DNA of 64,000 nucleotides from Phyllobacterium zundukense (GTDB lineage: Bacteria; Pseudomonadota; Alphaproteobacteria; Rhizobiales; Rhizobiaceae): the NCBI RefSeq assembly GCF_025452195.1, contig NZ_CP104969.1, positions 80,001 through 144,000 of the forward strand. Direction: 5' to 3'. The notes beneath the pieces are model-generated. The model saw only the letters and a list, made by a program, of their open reading frames with translations. It searched no databases and was not told the origin of the DNA. Shown here one piece after another: positions 27,516-36,394 of the stretch (within the stretch, counting starts at the first letter, position 1; every line of letters starts with the position of its first letter). Made by a program: the position numbers and the translations under genes.

Positions 27516-28541
27516 ATGAAGATCTGCATTTACGGCGCCGGCGCGATCGGTGGTTACATGGCAGTGATGCTCAAGCGCGGCGGCGCTGACGTTTCCATCG
27601 TTGCCAGAGGTGCGCATCTCGACGCGATCCGGCAGAACGGTTTGAAGCTCCTGGTGGACGGTACGGAAATCATCGAGCGCATGCCGGCTACCAGCAAGGC
27701 AAGTGAACTCGGTGTCCAGGATTATGTGATCGTCACGCTGAAAGCCCATCAGGCGTGGCAGGTTGCCGAGGACATGACGCCGCTTCTGGGTAAGGACACT
27801 GCAGTGGTGACGGCCCAGAACGGACTTCCCTGGTGGTATTTTCATGGCCTCCATCCGAGCGTGGCCGATCTCAGGCTGCAGAGCGTCGACCCGGATAACC
27901 GCCAGTGGGATGCGATTGGACCTGAGCGCGTCATCGGCGCCACGGTCTATCCCGCAACGGAAATCATTGGTCCCGGCGTCATCAAGCACATTTACGGCAA
28001 TCAGTTTGGCCTCGGCGAACCGGATTGCAGCAACAGCGAACGGGTCAAGCGTTTGGCGGCTGTGATGGAGGCTGGCGGCTTGAAGACACGTTTCTATGAC
28101 GACATTCGCAATGACATCTGGGTCAAGCTCTGGGGCAATCTTTGCTTCAATCCGATTTCTGCGTTGACGGGCGCAACGCTCGACATCGTCGCCACCGACC
28201 CGGGTACGCGGACCCTCGCGCGAAATATGATGCTCGAGGCCCAGGCAATCGGCGAAAAGTTCGGCGCGACCTTCCGGGTCGATGTCGAGCGCCGCATCGA
28301 CGGCGCTGCGGGCGTTGGCGCGCACCGCACGTCCATGCTGCAGGATGTCGACAAGGGCCGCGCTATCGAACTCGACGCACTTTTGACATCCGTGCAAGAA
28401 ATGGGCCGGCTTTGCGACGTGGATACGCCCTTTATCGACAGCGTGCTTGCGCTTGCCCAGCAGATGGGGCGTGTGAGGGGACTCTATCCCACCTTCCCCG
28501 AAGTGGCTGCCGTGACGGCCAGACCTGCAATGGCATCCTGA
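27516..28541 (+). CDS. PanE/ApbA-family reductase, probable oxalyl-CoA reductase
   Basis: This Rossmann reductase (341 aa) is of the ketopantoate reductase family. The nucleotide-binding motif is YGAGAIGGYM at residues 6-15 and the catalytic Lys region is WVKLWGNLCFNPISALTG near residue 200. In Methylobacterium extorquens the paralogue PanE2 reduces oxalyl-CoA to glyoxylate and is the main oxalate assimilation enzyme. Here the gene carries the same operator as oxlT and the oxc-frc operon, and a transhydrogenase supplying NADPH follows, so that role is more likely than pantothenate synthesis. This is inference from context; no residue proves the substrate. The start has AGGAGGAAAACA upstream. 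Confidence 0.8.
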   Translation: MKICIYGAGAIGGYMAVMLKRGGADVSIVARGAHLDAIRQNGLKLLVDGTEIIERMPATSKASELGVQDYVIVTLKAHQAWQVAEDMTPLLGKDTAVVTAQNGLPWWYFHGLHPSVADLRLQSVDPDNRQWDAIGPERVIGATVYPATEIIGPGVIKHIYGNQFGLGEPDCSNSERVKRLAAVMEAGGLKTRFYDDIRNDIWVKLWGNLCFNPISALTGATLDIVATDPGTRTLARNMMLEAQAIGEKFGATFRVDVERRIDGAAGVGAHRTSMLQDVDKGRAIELDALLTSVQEMGRLCDVDTPFIDSVLALAQQMGRVRGLYPTFPEVAAVTARPAMAS

Positions 28542-28608
28542 CCTGTTCCAGCAGCCGTTTAACGGAATCAAGTTGCCCCATTAGAAACCCCATAAAAGGA
28601 GCAGCCTG

Positions 28609-29991
28609 ATGATGCGGGTCGCTATTCCGAAGGAAACCGCGCCGAACGAGACTCGCGTGGCTGCCACGCCGGAGACGGTCAAGAAGCTGACAGCGCTCGG
28701 GTTTGCGGTTGTTGTCGAGGCTGGCGCCGGGGTTGCCTCGCGCATACCGGACGGCGAGTTTGTCGCAGCGGGGGCGACGATCGGCAAGGCGGCTGATATC
28801 GCCAGGGCCGATGTGGTGCTGAAGGTGCGCCGGCCTTCCTCCGCCGAGCTCAAGGCTTATAAAAAGGGTGCGGTCGTCATCGCCATGCTCGACCCTTACG
28901 GCAATGATGCGGCGGTCAAGGCGCTGGCCGATGCGGGGGTGACGGCCTTCACCATGGAATTCATGCCGCGCATCACCAGGGCGCAGGTCATGGACGTCCT
29001 GTCGAGCCAGGCCAATCTTGCCGGCTATCAGGCAGTGATCGATGCGGCGGGTGAATATGACCGCGCGCTTCCGATGATGATGACGGCTGCGGGCACCGTG
29101 CCTGCGGCCAAAGTGTTCATCATGGGCGTCGGTGTTGCCGGGTTGCAGGCGATTGCCACGGCGCGGCGGCTTGGCGCGGTGGTGACGGCAACCGATGTGC
29201 GTCCGGCGGTCAAGGAACAGGTCGCCTCGCTCGGCGCCAAGTTCCTGGCGGTCGAGGACGAGGAATTCAAGGCAGCCGAGACGGCGGGTGGTTACGCCAA
29301 GGAAATGTCGAAGGAATATCAGGCCAAGCAGGCGGCCCTGGTTGCCGACCATATCGCCAAGCAGGATATCGTCATCACCACGGCGCTCATTCCGGGGCGT
29401 CCCGCACCAAGGCTGGTCACGCGCGCGATGTATGCGCGCATGCGTCCGGGCTCGGTCCTCATCGATCTGGCGGTGGAGCGCGGCGGCAATGTCGAAGGCG
29501 CGGTTGCCGGCAAGATTACCGAGGTCGACGGCGTCAAGATCGTCGGCCACCTGAATGTCGCCGGCCGCATTGCCGCGACCGCCTCGCAGCTTTACGCCAA
29601 GAACCTCCTCGCCTTCGTCGAGACCCTGGTCGACAAGGATGCAAAAGTCATCAAGATCGATTTCGACGACGAACTGGTCAAGGCCACCGTGCTGACCCAT
29701 GGCGGCAAGGTGGTGCATCCGAACTTCGCCAGTGCTGCAACTGCAGCGTCAGCACCTGCAGCCTCAGCGGCAAAGCCCGCCGCCGGCAAGAAGGCTGCTC
29801 CTGCCAAGCCAGCGGCAACCAAGCCAGTCAAAGCGCCTGTCGCAAAGGCAGCGGCGACGGCCAAAACCGCCCCCAGCAAGACTGCGACACCAAAAGCCAA
29901 AACAGCCGCAAAGACCGCTGCTGCCAAACCCGCTGCAGCCCCATCCCCTGCAGCAAAGACTGCCGCTAAAAGCACGGAAGGAGAGGCATGA
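28609..29991 (+). CDS. pntA: NAD(P) transhydrogenase alpha subunit part 1, with long basic tail
   Basis: This subunit (460 aa) contains the NAD(H)-binding domain I of proton-translocating transhydrogenase: AIPKETAPNETRVAATPETV at the start, GVGVAGLQAIATARRLGA near residue 170, and GRPAPRLVTRAMYARM. The usual catalytic part ends about residue 375. The last 85 residues are almost only Ala, Lys, Pro and Thr, a histone-H1-like low-complexity tail that replaces the hydrophobic region encoded separately by the next gene. The stop overlaps that gene by four bases (ATGA). The enzyme makes NADPH from NADH using proton motive force. Confidence 0.93.
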   Translation: MMRVAIPKETAPNETRVAATPETVKKLTALGFAVVVEAGAGVASRIPDGEFVAAGATIGKAADIARADVVLKVRRPSSAELKAYKKGAVVIAMLDPYGNDAAVKALADAGVTAFTMEFMPRITRAQVMDVLSSQANLAGYQAVIDAAGEYDRALPMMMTAAGTVPAAKVFIMGVGVAGLQAIATARRLGAVVTATDVRPAVKEQVASLGAKFLAVEDEEFKAAETAGGYAKEMSKEYQAKQAALVADHIAKQDIVITTALIPGRPAPRLVTRAMYARMRPGSVLIDLAVERGGNVEGAVAGKITEVDGVKIVGHLNVAGRIAATASQLYAKNLLAFVETLVDKDAKVIKIDFDDELVKATVLTHGGKVVHPNFASAATAASAPAASAAKPAAGKKAAPAKPAATKPVKAPVAKAAATAKTAPSKTATPKAKTAAKTAAAKPAAAPSPAAKTAAKSTEGEA

Positions 29992-30404
29992 TGGCTGCCG
30001 ATGCAACCCTCGACAAGGCGCTCGATGCCTTGAACCAGGCGGCCGAGATGGTGCGTCAGGCCGCCGGAGCCATGCCGGATGCGGCAGGCGCTGCGGCGCA
30101 TGCGGTCACCGGCGGTGCGGTCGATCCCTTCGTCTTCCGCCTGGCCATCTTCGTCCTCGCCATCTTCGTCGGCTATTATGTCGTCTGGTCGGTGACGCCG
30201 GCGCTGCATACGCCGCTGATGGCGGTGACCAATGCCATTTCCTCGGTCATCGTCGTCGGGGCGCTCTTGGCCGTTGGTCTCTCGGCCAGCGGCTTTGCCA
30301 CCGGCTTCGGCTTCATCGCGCTCGTTCTCGTCAGCGTCAATATCTTCGGCGGCTTCCTCGTCACCCACCGCATGCTCGCCATGTACAAGAAAAAAGAAAA
30401 GTGA
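29988..30404 (+). CDS. pntAB: NAD(P) transhydrogenase alpha subunit part 2
   Basis: This short membrane subunit (138 aa) has a soluble N-terminal Ala-rich stretch of about 45 residues and then three to four hydrophobic helices (VFRLAIFVLAIFVGYYVV and others). The closing pattern VNIFGGFLVTHRMLAMY is typical of the transhydrogenase proton channel. In alphaproteobacteria the alpha subunit is split in two, as here. It is coupled by overlap to the gene before and followed after 10 bases by pntB. Confidence 0.92.
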   Translation: MMAADATLDKALDALNQAAEMVRQAAGAMPDAAGAAAHAVTGGAVDPFVFRLAIFVLAIFVGYYVVWSVTPALHTPLMAVTNAISSVIVVGALLAVGLSASGFATGFGFIALVLVSVNIFGGFLVTHRMLAMYKKKEK

Positions 30405-30414
30405 GATTTGAACG

Positions 30415-31815
30415 ATGAGCGTTAATTTCGCAACTTTTCTGTATCTCGTTTCCGGCGTCCTGTTCATCCTGGCGCTGCGCGGCCTGTCGCATCCGACCAC
30501 CAGCCGCCAGGGCAATTTCTACGGCATGACCGGCATGGCCATCGCGATCGCCACGACGCTGGCTCTGGCCGAGCCGAGCCTCAAGGGGCTCGGGCTTATC
30601 GTTGTCGGCCTTGCCATCGGCGGCAGCGTCGGCGCCTATATCGCCAAGCGCATTGCCATGACGGCGATGCCGCAGCTCGTTGCCGCCTTCCACTCGCTCG
30701 TCGGCTTTGCCGCGGTGATGGTGGCCGCCGCTGCGGTCTATTCGCCGGATTCCTTCGGCATCGGCGAGGTCGGCTCGATCCATGGCCAGGCGCTCATCGA
30801 GATGTCGATTGGCGTTGCCATCGGCGCCATCACCTTCACCGGCTCGATCATCGCCTTTTTGAAGCTCGATGGGCGCATGTCGGGCAAGCCGATCATGCTG
30901 CCGGGCCGCCATCTCCTCAATGCGGGGCTTTTGATCGCCATCGTCGTTCTCGTCGTGGCGCTGGTCCTGACCGAGAGCCATCTCGTCTTCTGGCTCATCG
31001 TCATCCTGTCGCTGATCCTCGGCGGTCTGATCATCGTGCCGATCGGCGGCGCCGACATGCCGGTGGTCGTCTCGATGCTCAATTCCTATTCCGGCTGGGC
31101 GGCGGCGGCACTCGGCTTTACCCTCGGCAATCTGGCATTGATCATCACCGGGGCACTGGTCGGCTCCTCCGGCGCGATCCTCTCCTATATCATGTGCAAG
31201 GGCATGAACCGCTCGTTCATCTCGGTCATTTTAGGCGGCTTTGGCGGCGAGACGGCCGGGGCAGCGTCCGGCGAAGTCGAACAGCGTCCGGTCAAGCAGG
31301 GCTCGGCCGACGATGCCGCCTTCATCATGAAGAACGCTTCCAAGGTCATCATCGTGCCGGGCTATGGCATGGCGGTGGCGCAGGCCCAGCATGCCTTGCG
31401 CGAGATGGCCGACAAGCTGAAGGCCGAGGGCGTCGAGATCAAATACGCCATTCATCCGGTCGCCGGCCGCATGCCAGGCCACATGAACGTGCTGCTGGCC
31501 GAAGCCAACGTGCCCTACGACGAAGTGTTCGAACTTGAGGATATCAACTCGGAATTCGCCCAGGCCGATGTCGCCTTCGTCATCGGCGCCAACGACGTGA
31601 CCAACCCGGCCGCCAAGACCGATCCGAAATCGCCGATCTTCGGCATGCCGATCCTCGATGTCGACAAGGCCGGCACCGTGCTCTTCATCAAGCGCGGCAT
31701 GGGCTCCGGTTATGCCGGCGTCGAGAACGAACTGTTCTTCCGCGACAACACCATGATGCTCTTCGCCGACGCCAAGAAAATGGTCGAAAATATCGTCAAG
31801 GCACTCGATCACTGA
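30415..31815 (+). CDS. pntB: NAD(P) transhydrogenase beta subunit
   Basis: This subunit (466 aa) has a membrane domain with about nine helices (residues 1-265; GGADMPVVVSMLNSYSGWAA is the signature) and a C-terminal NADP(H)-binding domain III with IVPGYGMAVAQAQHAL, HPVAGRMPGHMNVLLAEA and GANDVTNPAAKTDPKSPI. All expected regions are present. Co-expression with the PanE-like reductase would provide NADPH for oxalyl-CoA reduction; pnt is also a general NADPH source, so the link is plausible, not proven. Confidence 0.95.
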   Translation: MSVNFATFLYLVSGVLFILALRGLSHPTTSRQGNFYGMTGMAIAIATTLALAEPSLKGLGLIVVGLAIGGSVGAYIAKRIAMTAMPQLVAAFHSLVGFAAVMVAAAAVYSPDSFGIGEVGSIHGQALIEMSIGVAIGAITFTGSIIAFLKLDGRMSGKPIMLPGRHLLNAGLLIAIVVLVVALVLTESHLVFWLIVILSLILGGLIIVPIGGADMPVVVSMLNSYSGWAAAALGFTLGNLALIITGALVGSSGAILSYIMCKGMNRSFISVILGGFGGETAGAASGEVEQRPVKQGSADDAAFIMKNASKVIIVPGYGMAVAQAQHALREMADKLKAEGVEIKYAIHPVAGRMPGHMNVLLAEANVPYDEVFELEDINSEFAQADVAFVIGANDVTNPAAKTDPKSPIFGMPILDVDKAGTVLFIKRGMGSGYAGVENELFFRDNTMMLFADAKKMVENIVKALDH

Positions 31816-31873
31816 CAATCAGCGGCGGGCAGAAGAAAAGATCCGCACTTTTCAAAAATGGAGGATAGACAAA

Positions 31874-32647
31874 ATGGCTCAATGGGTACGATTTGACGAT
31901 GAGGGCATGGAGGGCTTCGGTCTTCTGCAAGGCAAGGATATCGTCGTTTATCAAGGCAGCATGTTCGAACAGCCGATCGCCACCGACATGCGGCTTCCAC
32001 TTGCCTCGGTTCGCTTGCTGGCGCCTTGCGCGCCTTCCAAGATCATCGCGCTGTGGAACAATTTCCATCAGCTCGCCGCCAAACTCGATGTCGCGAAACC
32101 CGATGAGCCGCTCTATCTGTTGAAGGCCCTGTCGAGTGTCGCATCTCCAGAGGCTGTAGTCCGCCGCCCTCCTTCCTACACCGAACGCGTCGGCTATGAA
32201 GGCGAACTTGGCATCGTGATCGGCAAGCGCTGCAGCAATGCGTCGGAAGAGGAAGCCGCAGCCGCCATTTTCGGCTACACCTGTGTCAACGACCTGACAG
32301 CGAGCGACATCATCGCCCGCGACAAGACCTTCGCGCAATGGGCCCGCGCCAAGAGCTTCGACGGTTTCTGTCCATTCGGTCCGGTCATCGCCACCGATAT
32401 CGATCCGACCGGATGCAATGTCAGAACCGAGCTCAACGGCGCCCTGCGCCAGGACTATCCCTTGAGCGATATGATCTTTCCCCCGGCAATTCTTGTCAGC
32501 GCCCTATCGAAGGATATGACGCTTGAGCCCGGCGATCTGATCTGCTGCGGCACGTCGGTCGGCGTCGGCTCGATCAAGGATCCGACCAACACTGTCCGCG
32601 TCACCATCGAGGGCATCGGCACCTTGTCGACCACATTTGTTCAGTAG
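31874..32647 (+). CDS. Fumarylacetoacetate hydrolase-family protein
   Basis: This 257-aa protein has the FAH C-terminal domain. Metal ligands are expected in RVGYEGELGIVIGKRC; the family loop reads GYTCVNDLTASDIIARD, and the closing motif GDLICCGTSVGVGSI is clear. Members hydrolyse acylpyruvates or decarboxylate or tautomerise oxaloacetate. Next to C2/C4-acid genes an oxaloacetate- or ketoacid-directed activity is plausible, but unproven. It lies 58 bases after pntB, starts behind a GGAGGAT site, and ends at a strong hairpin shared with the convergent ligase genes. Confidence 0.85.
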   Translation: MAQWVRFDDEGMEGFGLLQGKDIVVYQGSMFEQPIATDMRLPLASVRLLAPCAPSKIIALWNNFHQLAAKLDVAKPDEPLYLLKALSSVASPEAVVRRPPSYTERVGYEGELGIVIGKRCSNASEEEAAAAIFGYTCVNDLTASDIIARDKTFAQWARAKSFDGFCPFGPVIATDIDPTGCNVRTELNGALRQDYPLSDMIFPPAILVSALSKDMTLEPGDLICCGTSVGVGSIKDPTNTVRVTIEGIGTLSTTFVQ

Positions 32648-32659
32648 GTTATAAAATGA

Positions 32660-32692
32660 GAGAATACCCGGAAGCCAAGGTTCCGGGTATTC
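32660..32692. terminator. Bidirectional hairpin terminator
   Basis: AGAATACCCGGAA (32660-32672) and TTCCGGGTATTCT (32680-32692) form a perfect 13-bp stem with a 7-base loop. It lies between the convergent FAH-family gene and the SucD-like gene. T-rich flanks are modest, so termination strength is uncertain, but symmetry and location suit both directions. Confidence 0.75.
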
Positions 32693-32758
32693 TTCTATCA
32701 AACCGGATTTGGATGTTTCAGCGCTCTATCCAACTCCGGCCAGACACGTCATATTCTT

Positions 32759-33640
32759 TCAGGCCGCCGCGGCCATCGCCTCGCGGATGGTTTCGCCAAC
32801 GAGGTGCGGGCTCTTGGCGATGATCACGCCGGCATCTTTCAACGCGTTGATCTTGTTCCCGGCGTCGCTGGCAGCACTTTGCGCAAAGGCACCGGCATGG
32901 CCCATGCGGCGTTCCGTCGGCGCATAACGGCCGACGACGAGCCCGACGACCGGAATGTCCGGTTTGATCCCGGCAAGAAACTCTGCCAGCTCCTGTTCTT
33001 CCGATCCGCCGATCTCGCCGATGGCGATCACACCGCGCGTATCCTGGTCGGCAAGGAAAAGCTCCATGCAATCGCGCATGCTCAAGCCGTGAATGGCGTC
33101 ACCGCCAATGCCGACTGTTGTCGACTGGCCCAATCCCGCCGCACTCACTTGAGCGATGACTTCGCTGGTCAGCGATGCCGAGCGCGACAGGATGCCGACG
33201 TGGCCCTTGCGCTCGCTGCCCGTCGCCATCACGCCGATCTTGCAGACCCCCGGCGATAGGATACCCTGCGAGTTCGGGCCGACAAGAACCGTCGAGCTTT
33301 GCTTGAGCGCCGCGCGCACGCGCAACATGTCCTGTACAGGCACCCGCTCCGTCAGAGCCACGATCAGCGGCATACCTGCCTCGATGGCCTCGATCATTGC
33401 TGCGGCGGCGTTTTCCGGCGGCACGAAAATCATGCTGGCATTGGCGCCAGTCTCTTTCATCGCTTCTGCAACCTGATCAAAGACCGGGAGGTTCAAATGG
33501 TAGGTTCCGCCCTTGCCGGGGGTGACGCCGCCGACGATCCGGGTTCCATACTCCATCATGGCCGCCGAATAATGCGTTCCGGCCCAACCGGTCATGCCCT
33601 GGCAGATCACACGGGTGTTCTGATCGACGAGAATGGTCAT
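32759..33640 (-). CDS. SucD-like CoA ligase alpha subunit (divergent copy)
   Basis: This 293-aa protein is homologous to succinyl-CoA/malate-CoA ligase alpha subunits. CoA-binding region residues 1-120 include CQGMTGWAGTHYSAAM, VGPNSQGILSPGVCKIGVM lies near 120, and the phosphohistidine motif RRMGHAGAF near residue 248 is intact. It overlaps the beta-subunit gene by four bases. Compared with the mtkB product in the same window it has many substitutions, and its promoter has the oxalate-regulon operator. A CoA ligase for oxalate or a related dicarboxylate is the working idea; succinate or malate cannot be excluded. Confidence 0.85.
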   Translation of the reverse strand: MTILVDQNTRVICQGMTGWAGTHYSAAMMEYGTRIVGGVTPGKGGTYHLNLPVFDQVAEAMKETGANASMIFVPPENAAAAMIEAIEAGMPLIVALTERVPVQDMLRVRAALKQSSTVLVGPNSQGILSPGVCKIGVMATGSERKGHVGILSRSASLTSEVIAQVSAAGLGQSTTVGIGGDAIHGLSMRDCMELFLADQDTRGVIAIGEIGGSEEQELAEFLAGIKPDIPVVGLVVGRYAPTERRMGHAGAFAQSAASDAGNKINALKDAGVIIAKSPHLVGETIREAMAAAA

Positions 33641-34812
33641 GATCTTTCTCCATGTGCGGCGGAAACGGCGCGGTTCACCGCCGTCCACATGTCGGGACAG
33701 TCGATCACCTTGCAACCGAAATTGGCGAAGCGAAACCGTGCATATTCGGCATTGTTGCCCGCCAGACGAACGATAACCGGACAGGTGCGGCCCGTCCGCC
33801 GCATCGCGATGCCGAGACCGTCGGCAATGGTGTCGCAGGGCTGCATTCCGCCGCCATGCACATTGACAAGAATCGAGCGCACAGCCGGATTGTTGAGAAG
33901 AAGCGTGAACCCATGCGCGACATCGAGGCTGGTGGCCGTCGTGCGGATATCCATGAAGTTTGCAGCGCTGCCATTGGCTGCACGCACCATATCGAGCGTT
34001 GCGAGGCCAAGTCCGGCCCCATTGACAGCCAGACCGATATTGCCGTCCATCCGCAGATAGTTGAGCCGGCGATTTTGCGCGACAAGCTCGATTTCATCGC
34101 CGTCATGCTCTTCGCGTAGCGCCACCAGCTCGGGATGCCTGAACAGCGCGTTGTCGTCGATGATCATCTTGACATCGACCGCAACGAAATTGCCCGCTTC
34201 TGTCACCACCAATGGATTGAGTTCGATGAGTGTTGCATCGAGTTCGACGAAGGCCAGGCGCAGCTGATCGACAAGCGAAGCAAAGGCGGAGTGAAGGCCG
34301 GAACCAAGGCCAAGACGCTGGGCCAGGCCAGTCACGACCGCCTTCTCCAGTGCATCTCCGGTACCGAGGGAAAGCCGTTCCAGACGGGTTTCGCCCGATT
34401 GAAGCCGCTGCTCGATATCCTCGCTGCCTTCAGCGCCGGCGAGGATGGCAATTTCAGCCCTCGCCGCATCAACGAGCAACGATAGATAGAGGCTGCGGAC
34501 AGGGCGAACGGCCGCTTCGATCAACACCCTGTTGACGCGGCAACCGGCTGGTCCTGTCTGTTCGGTTATGAGTGTGCGCCCAAGCATCGCGGCTGCAGCT
34601 GTTTCGACCTCGCCTGTAGACGAGACCAGACGGACGCCGCCTGCCAGGCCGCGGCCTCCCGCCAGAACCTGTGATTTCACGGCGATCCTGTCCACGCCCA
34701 AAGCCTTGGCTGCTTCGCGGGCCTCGCTGGGGGTCAGCGCCACCTGGCCTTCGGGGACATTGACACCTCTGGCGGATAACAGTGCTTTCGACTGAAACTC
34801 ATGAAGCTTCAT
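33637..34812 (-). CDS. SucC-like CoA ligase beta subunit (divergent copy)
   Basis: This ATP-grasp beta subunit (391 aa) begins MKLHEFQSKALLSARGVNVP and keeps KSQVLAGGRG and the metal-binding ELNPLVV. The C-terminal domain is altered: where SucC and MtkA have [17 protein letters not shown], this protein has FMDIRTTATSLDVAHGF, and [11 protein letters not shown] becomes NVHGGGMQPCDT. These loops line the carboxylate/phosphate pocket in the family, so a different acid substrate is likely. The start follows GGGAGGAGGCGGCT; 21 more codons upstream are open but unsupported. It is the first gene of a two-gene unit with a strong promoter. Confidence 0.85.
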   Translation of the reverse strand: MKLHEFQSKALLSARGVNVPEGQVALTPSEAREAAKALGVDRIAVKSQVLAGGRGLAGGVRLVSSTGEVETAAAAMLGRTLITEQTGPAGCRVNRVLIEAAVRPVRSLYLSLLVDAARAEIAILAGAEGSEDIEQRLQSGETRLERLSLGTGDALEKAVVTGLAQRLGLGSGLHSAFASLVDQLRLAFVELDATLIELNPLVVTEAGNFVAVDVKMIIDDNALFRHPELVALREEHDGDEIELVAQNRRLNYLRMDGNIGLAVNGAGLGLATLDMVRAANGSAANFMDIRTTATSLDVAHGFTLLLNNPAVRSILVNVHGGGMQPCDTIADGLGIAMRRTGRTCPVIVRLAGNNAEYARFRFANFGCKVIDCPDMWTAVNRAVSAAHGERS

Positions 34813-34891
34813 AGCCGCCTCCTCCCTGAAGCGATTAGGCTGATGTGCGACGGGGACTTGCCCCGCGAGTCGCACTTGTCGTCAAGCGCAT

Positions 34892-34928
34892 TGGAATACA
34901 TAATGCCAACAAAAACGCATGCTGTCAA
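34892..34928 (-). promoter_or_regulatory. sucCD-like promoter with oxalate-regulon operator
   Basis: On the minus strand TTGACA (34928-34923), a 17-base spacer and CATTAT (34905-34900) make a very good promoter. The operator TGGCATTATGTATTCCA (34908-34892, minus strand) covers the -10 box and fits TGGnAT-N5-ATnCCA. It stands 80 bases before the SucC-like start codon. Confidence 0.75.
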
Positions 34929-34984
34929 TCCGTAGCCGGGTTAAGATTGCTGCTAGAACAACATCAAATGCGTTGTTTGAAAAG

Positions 34985-35020
34985 AAAACGGCGGCACCGG
35001 GGGTTATGCCGCCGTTTTCT
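34985..35020 (-). terminator. Rho-independent terminator after frc
   Basis: GAAAACGGCGGCA (34985-34997) pairs with TGCCGCCGTTTTC (35008-35020), a 13-bp stem with a 10-base loop. Read on the minus strand, the second arm ends in TTTTCTTTTC. It begins 10 bases beyond the frc stop and ends the oxc-frc unit before the SucCD-like promoter. Confidence 0.85.
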
Positions 35021-35029
35021 CGATGCGGA

Positions 35030-36307
35030 TTACTCGGCGGCGATTTGCTGCGGAGTTCCGAGTGCACCGCTTTTCTGCAGTTCGTCGATCGTCCGCTCAT
35101 CGAACCTGAGGACGTCGCGCAGAATTTCGTCCGTATGCTCTCCCAGGAGCGGGGAACGCGTAACGTCTGTCGGACTGTCGGAAAGCTTGATGGGGTTACC
35201 GACAGAAAGATAGTTGCCGCGCTCCGGATGCTCCACCTCGACGATCGTGCCCGTAGCTCTTAGCGATTGGTCTTCGGCGATCTCTTTCATGGACAGGATA
35301 GGACCGCACGGGATGTCCCTGTCGTTGAGGATCGCCATCGCCTCGAACTTGTCCTTCGTCATCGTCCATTCCTCGATGCGGGCAAAAATCGCGTTGAGGC
35401 GCGGCAGACGAGCCACGGGTTTTGCATAGTCGGGATGGGTCTTCCATTCCGGCTCGCCGATCACGTCGCAGATCGCCTCCCACACCGGCGCCTGGGTAAT
35501 GAAGTAGATATAGGCGTTGGGATCTGTCTCCCACCCCTTGCATTTCAGGATGCGCCCGGGCTGGCCGCCGCCTGAATCATTGCCCGCGCGCGGCACGCTT
35601 TCGCCGAATTCGATACCCTCGCCATATTGGCTGTATTCGTTCAACGGACCGTGCGCCAGACGTTGCTGGTCCCGCAGCTTGACCCGGCACAGATTGAGCA
35701 CGCCATCCTGCATTGCTGCCGAGACTTTCTGGCCGCGCCCTGTCTTGGTGCGTTGGAAAAGCGCCGTGACGATGCCGAGGCAAAGATGCAGACCCGTGCC
35801 GGAATCACCGATCTGCGCTCCGGTAACCAGCGGCAGACCATCGCGAAAGCCCGTCGTCGAAGCCGCACCGCCGGTGCATTGCGCGACGTTTTCGTAAACC
35901 TTGCAATCCTGATAGGGACCGGGGCCGAATCCCTTGATCGAGGCAACGATCATGGCCGGATTGAGTTCCTGGACACGCTCCCACGTGAACCCCATGCGAT
36001 CGAGCGCACCGGGAGCGAAATTCTCCACCAGCACATCGCAATTTTTGATCAGTTCTTCCAGAACCGCCTTCCCGCTCTGATTCTTGGTATCGAGCGTGAT
36101 CGAACGTTTGTTGTGATTGAGCATGGTGAAATAAAGGCTATCCACCTCGGGGACGTCGCGCAGCTGGCCACGCGTAATATCTCCAACCCCGGGCCGCTCG
36201 ACCTTGATGACATCGGCACCAAACCAGGCAAGAAGCTGTGTGCATGTTGGCCCAGATTGAACATGGGTGAAATCCAGGATGCGAACACCCTCCAAAGCTT
36301 TCGTCAT
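35030..36307 (-). CDS. frc: Formyl-CoA:oxalate CoA-transferase
   Basis: This class III CoA-transferase (425 aa) moves CoA from formyl-CoA to oxalate, giving oxalyl-CoA and formate. It matches the Oxalobacter and E. coli enzymes closely: Gln17 in [23 protein letters not shown], the catalytic Asp168 in [30 protein letters not shown], and the glycine loop NDSGGGQPG. It follows the ThDP decarboxylase gene on the same strand after an 87-base gap containing a hairpin. In the regulon it activates oxalate for decarboxylation to formyl-CoA or for reduction to glyoxylate. Confidence 0.95.
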   Translation of the reverse strand: MTKALEGVRILDFTHVQSGPTCTQLLAWFGADVIKVERPGVGDITRGQLRDVPEVDSLYFTMLNHNKRSITLDTKNQSGKAVLEELIKNCDVLVENFAPGALDRMGFTWERVQELNPAMIVASIKGFGPGPYQDCKVYENVAQCTGGAASTTGFRDGLPLVTGAQIGDSGTGLHLCLGIVTALFQRTKTGRGQKVSAAMQDGVLNLCRVKLRDQQRLAHGPLNEYSQYGEGIEFGESVPRAGNDSGGGQPGRILKCKGWETDPNAYIYFITQAPVWEAICDVIGEPEWKTHPDYAKPVARLPRLNAIFARIEEWTMTKDKFEAMAILNDRDIPCGPILSMKEIAEDQSLRATGTIVEVEHPERGNYLSVGNPIKLSDSPTDVTRSPLLGEHTDEILRDVLRFDERTIDELQKSGALGTPQQIAAE

Positions 36308-36360
36308 TCTTTTCTTCCCTTCTTTCGGCGCGGAACTTGTTCGTTCGTTCTGGCTCTCTG

Positions 36361-36387
36361 AGCCGGCGGCCTTTATGACCGCCGGGC
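36361..36387 (-). terminator. Intercistronic hairpin between oxc and frc
   Basis: AGCCGGCGG (36361-36369) pairs with CCGCCGGGCT (36379-36388) with a single bulge. On the minus strand no T-run follows the stem; the T-run is on the plus strand. It is therefore more likely a message-stabilising or processing stem within oxc-frc than a terminator for oxc. Confidence 0.5.
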
Positions 36388-36394
36388 TTTTTCG

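Noticed and set aside
27834..27850. Further TGGTAT-type site inside the PanE-like gene
   Set aside because: The second half (TGGCCT) does not fit ATnCCA and it lies in coding sequence.
27516..28541. Pantothenate pathway ketopantoate reductase
   Set aside because: No panB or panC nearby, and the operator places it with oxalate genes. Not excluded by sequence alone.
27225..28571. 448-codon open frame antisense to the PanE-like gene
   Set aside because: The opposite strand encodes a full Rossmann reductase with a strong ribosome site.
28432..29718. 428-codon open frame antisense to pntA
   Set aside because: Shadow of the Ala/Lys-rich pntA sequence, with no start signal.
32759..34812. Housekeeping succinyl-CoA synthetase sucCD
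   Set aside because: Normally located with mdh and sucAB; the pocket loops are altered and the promoter has the oxalate operator.
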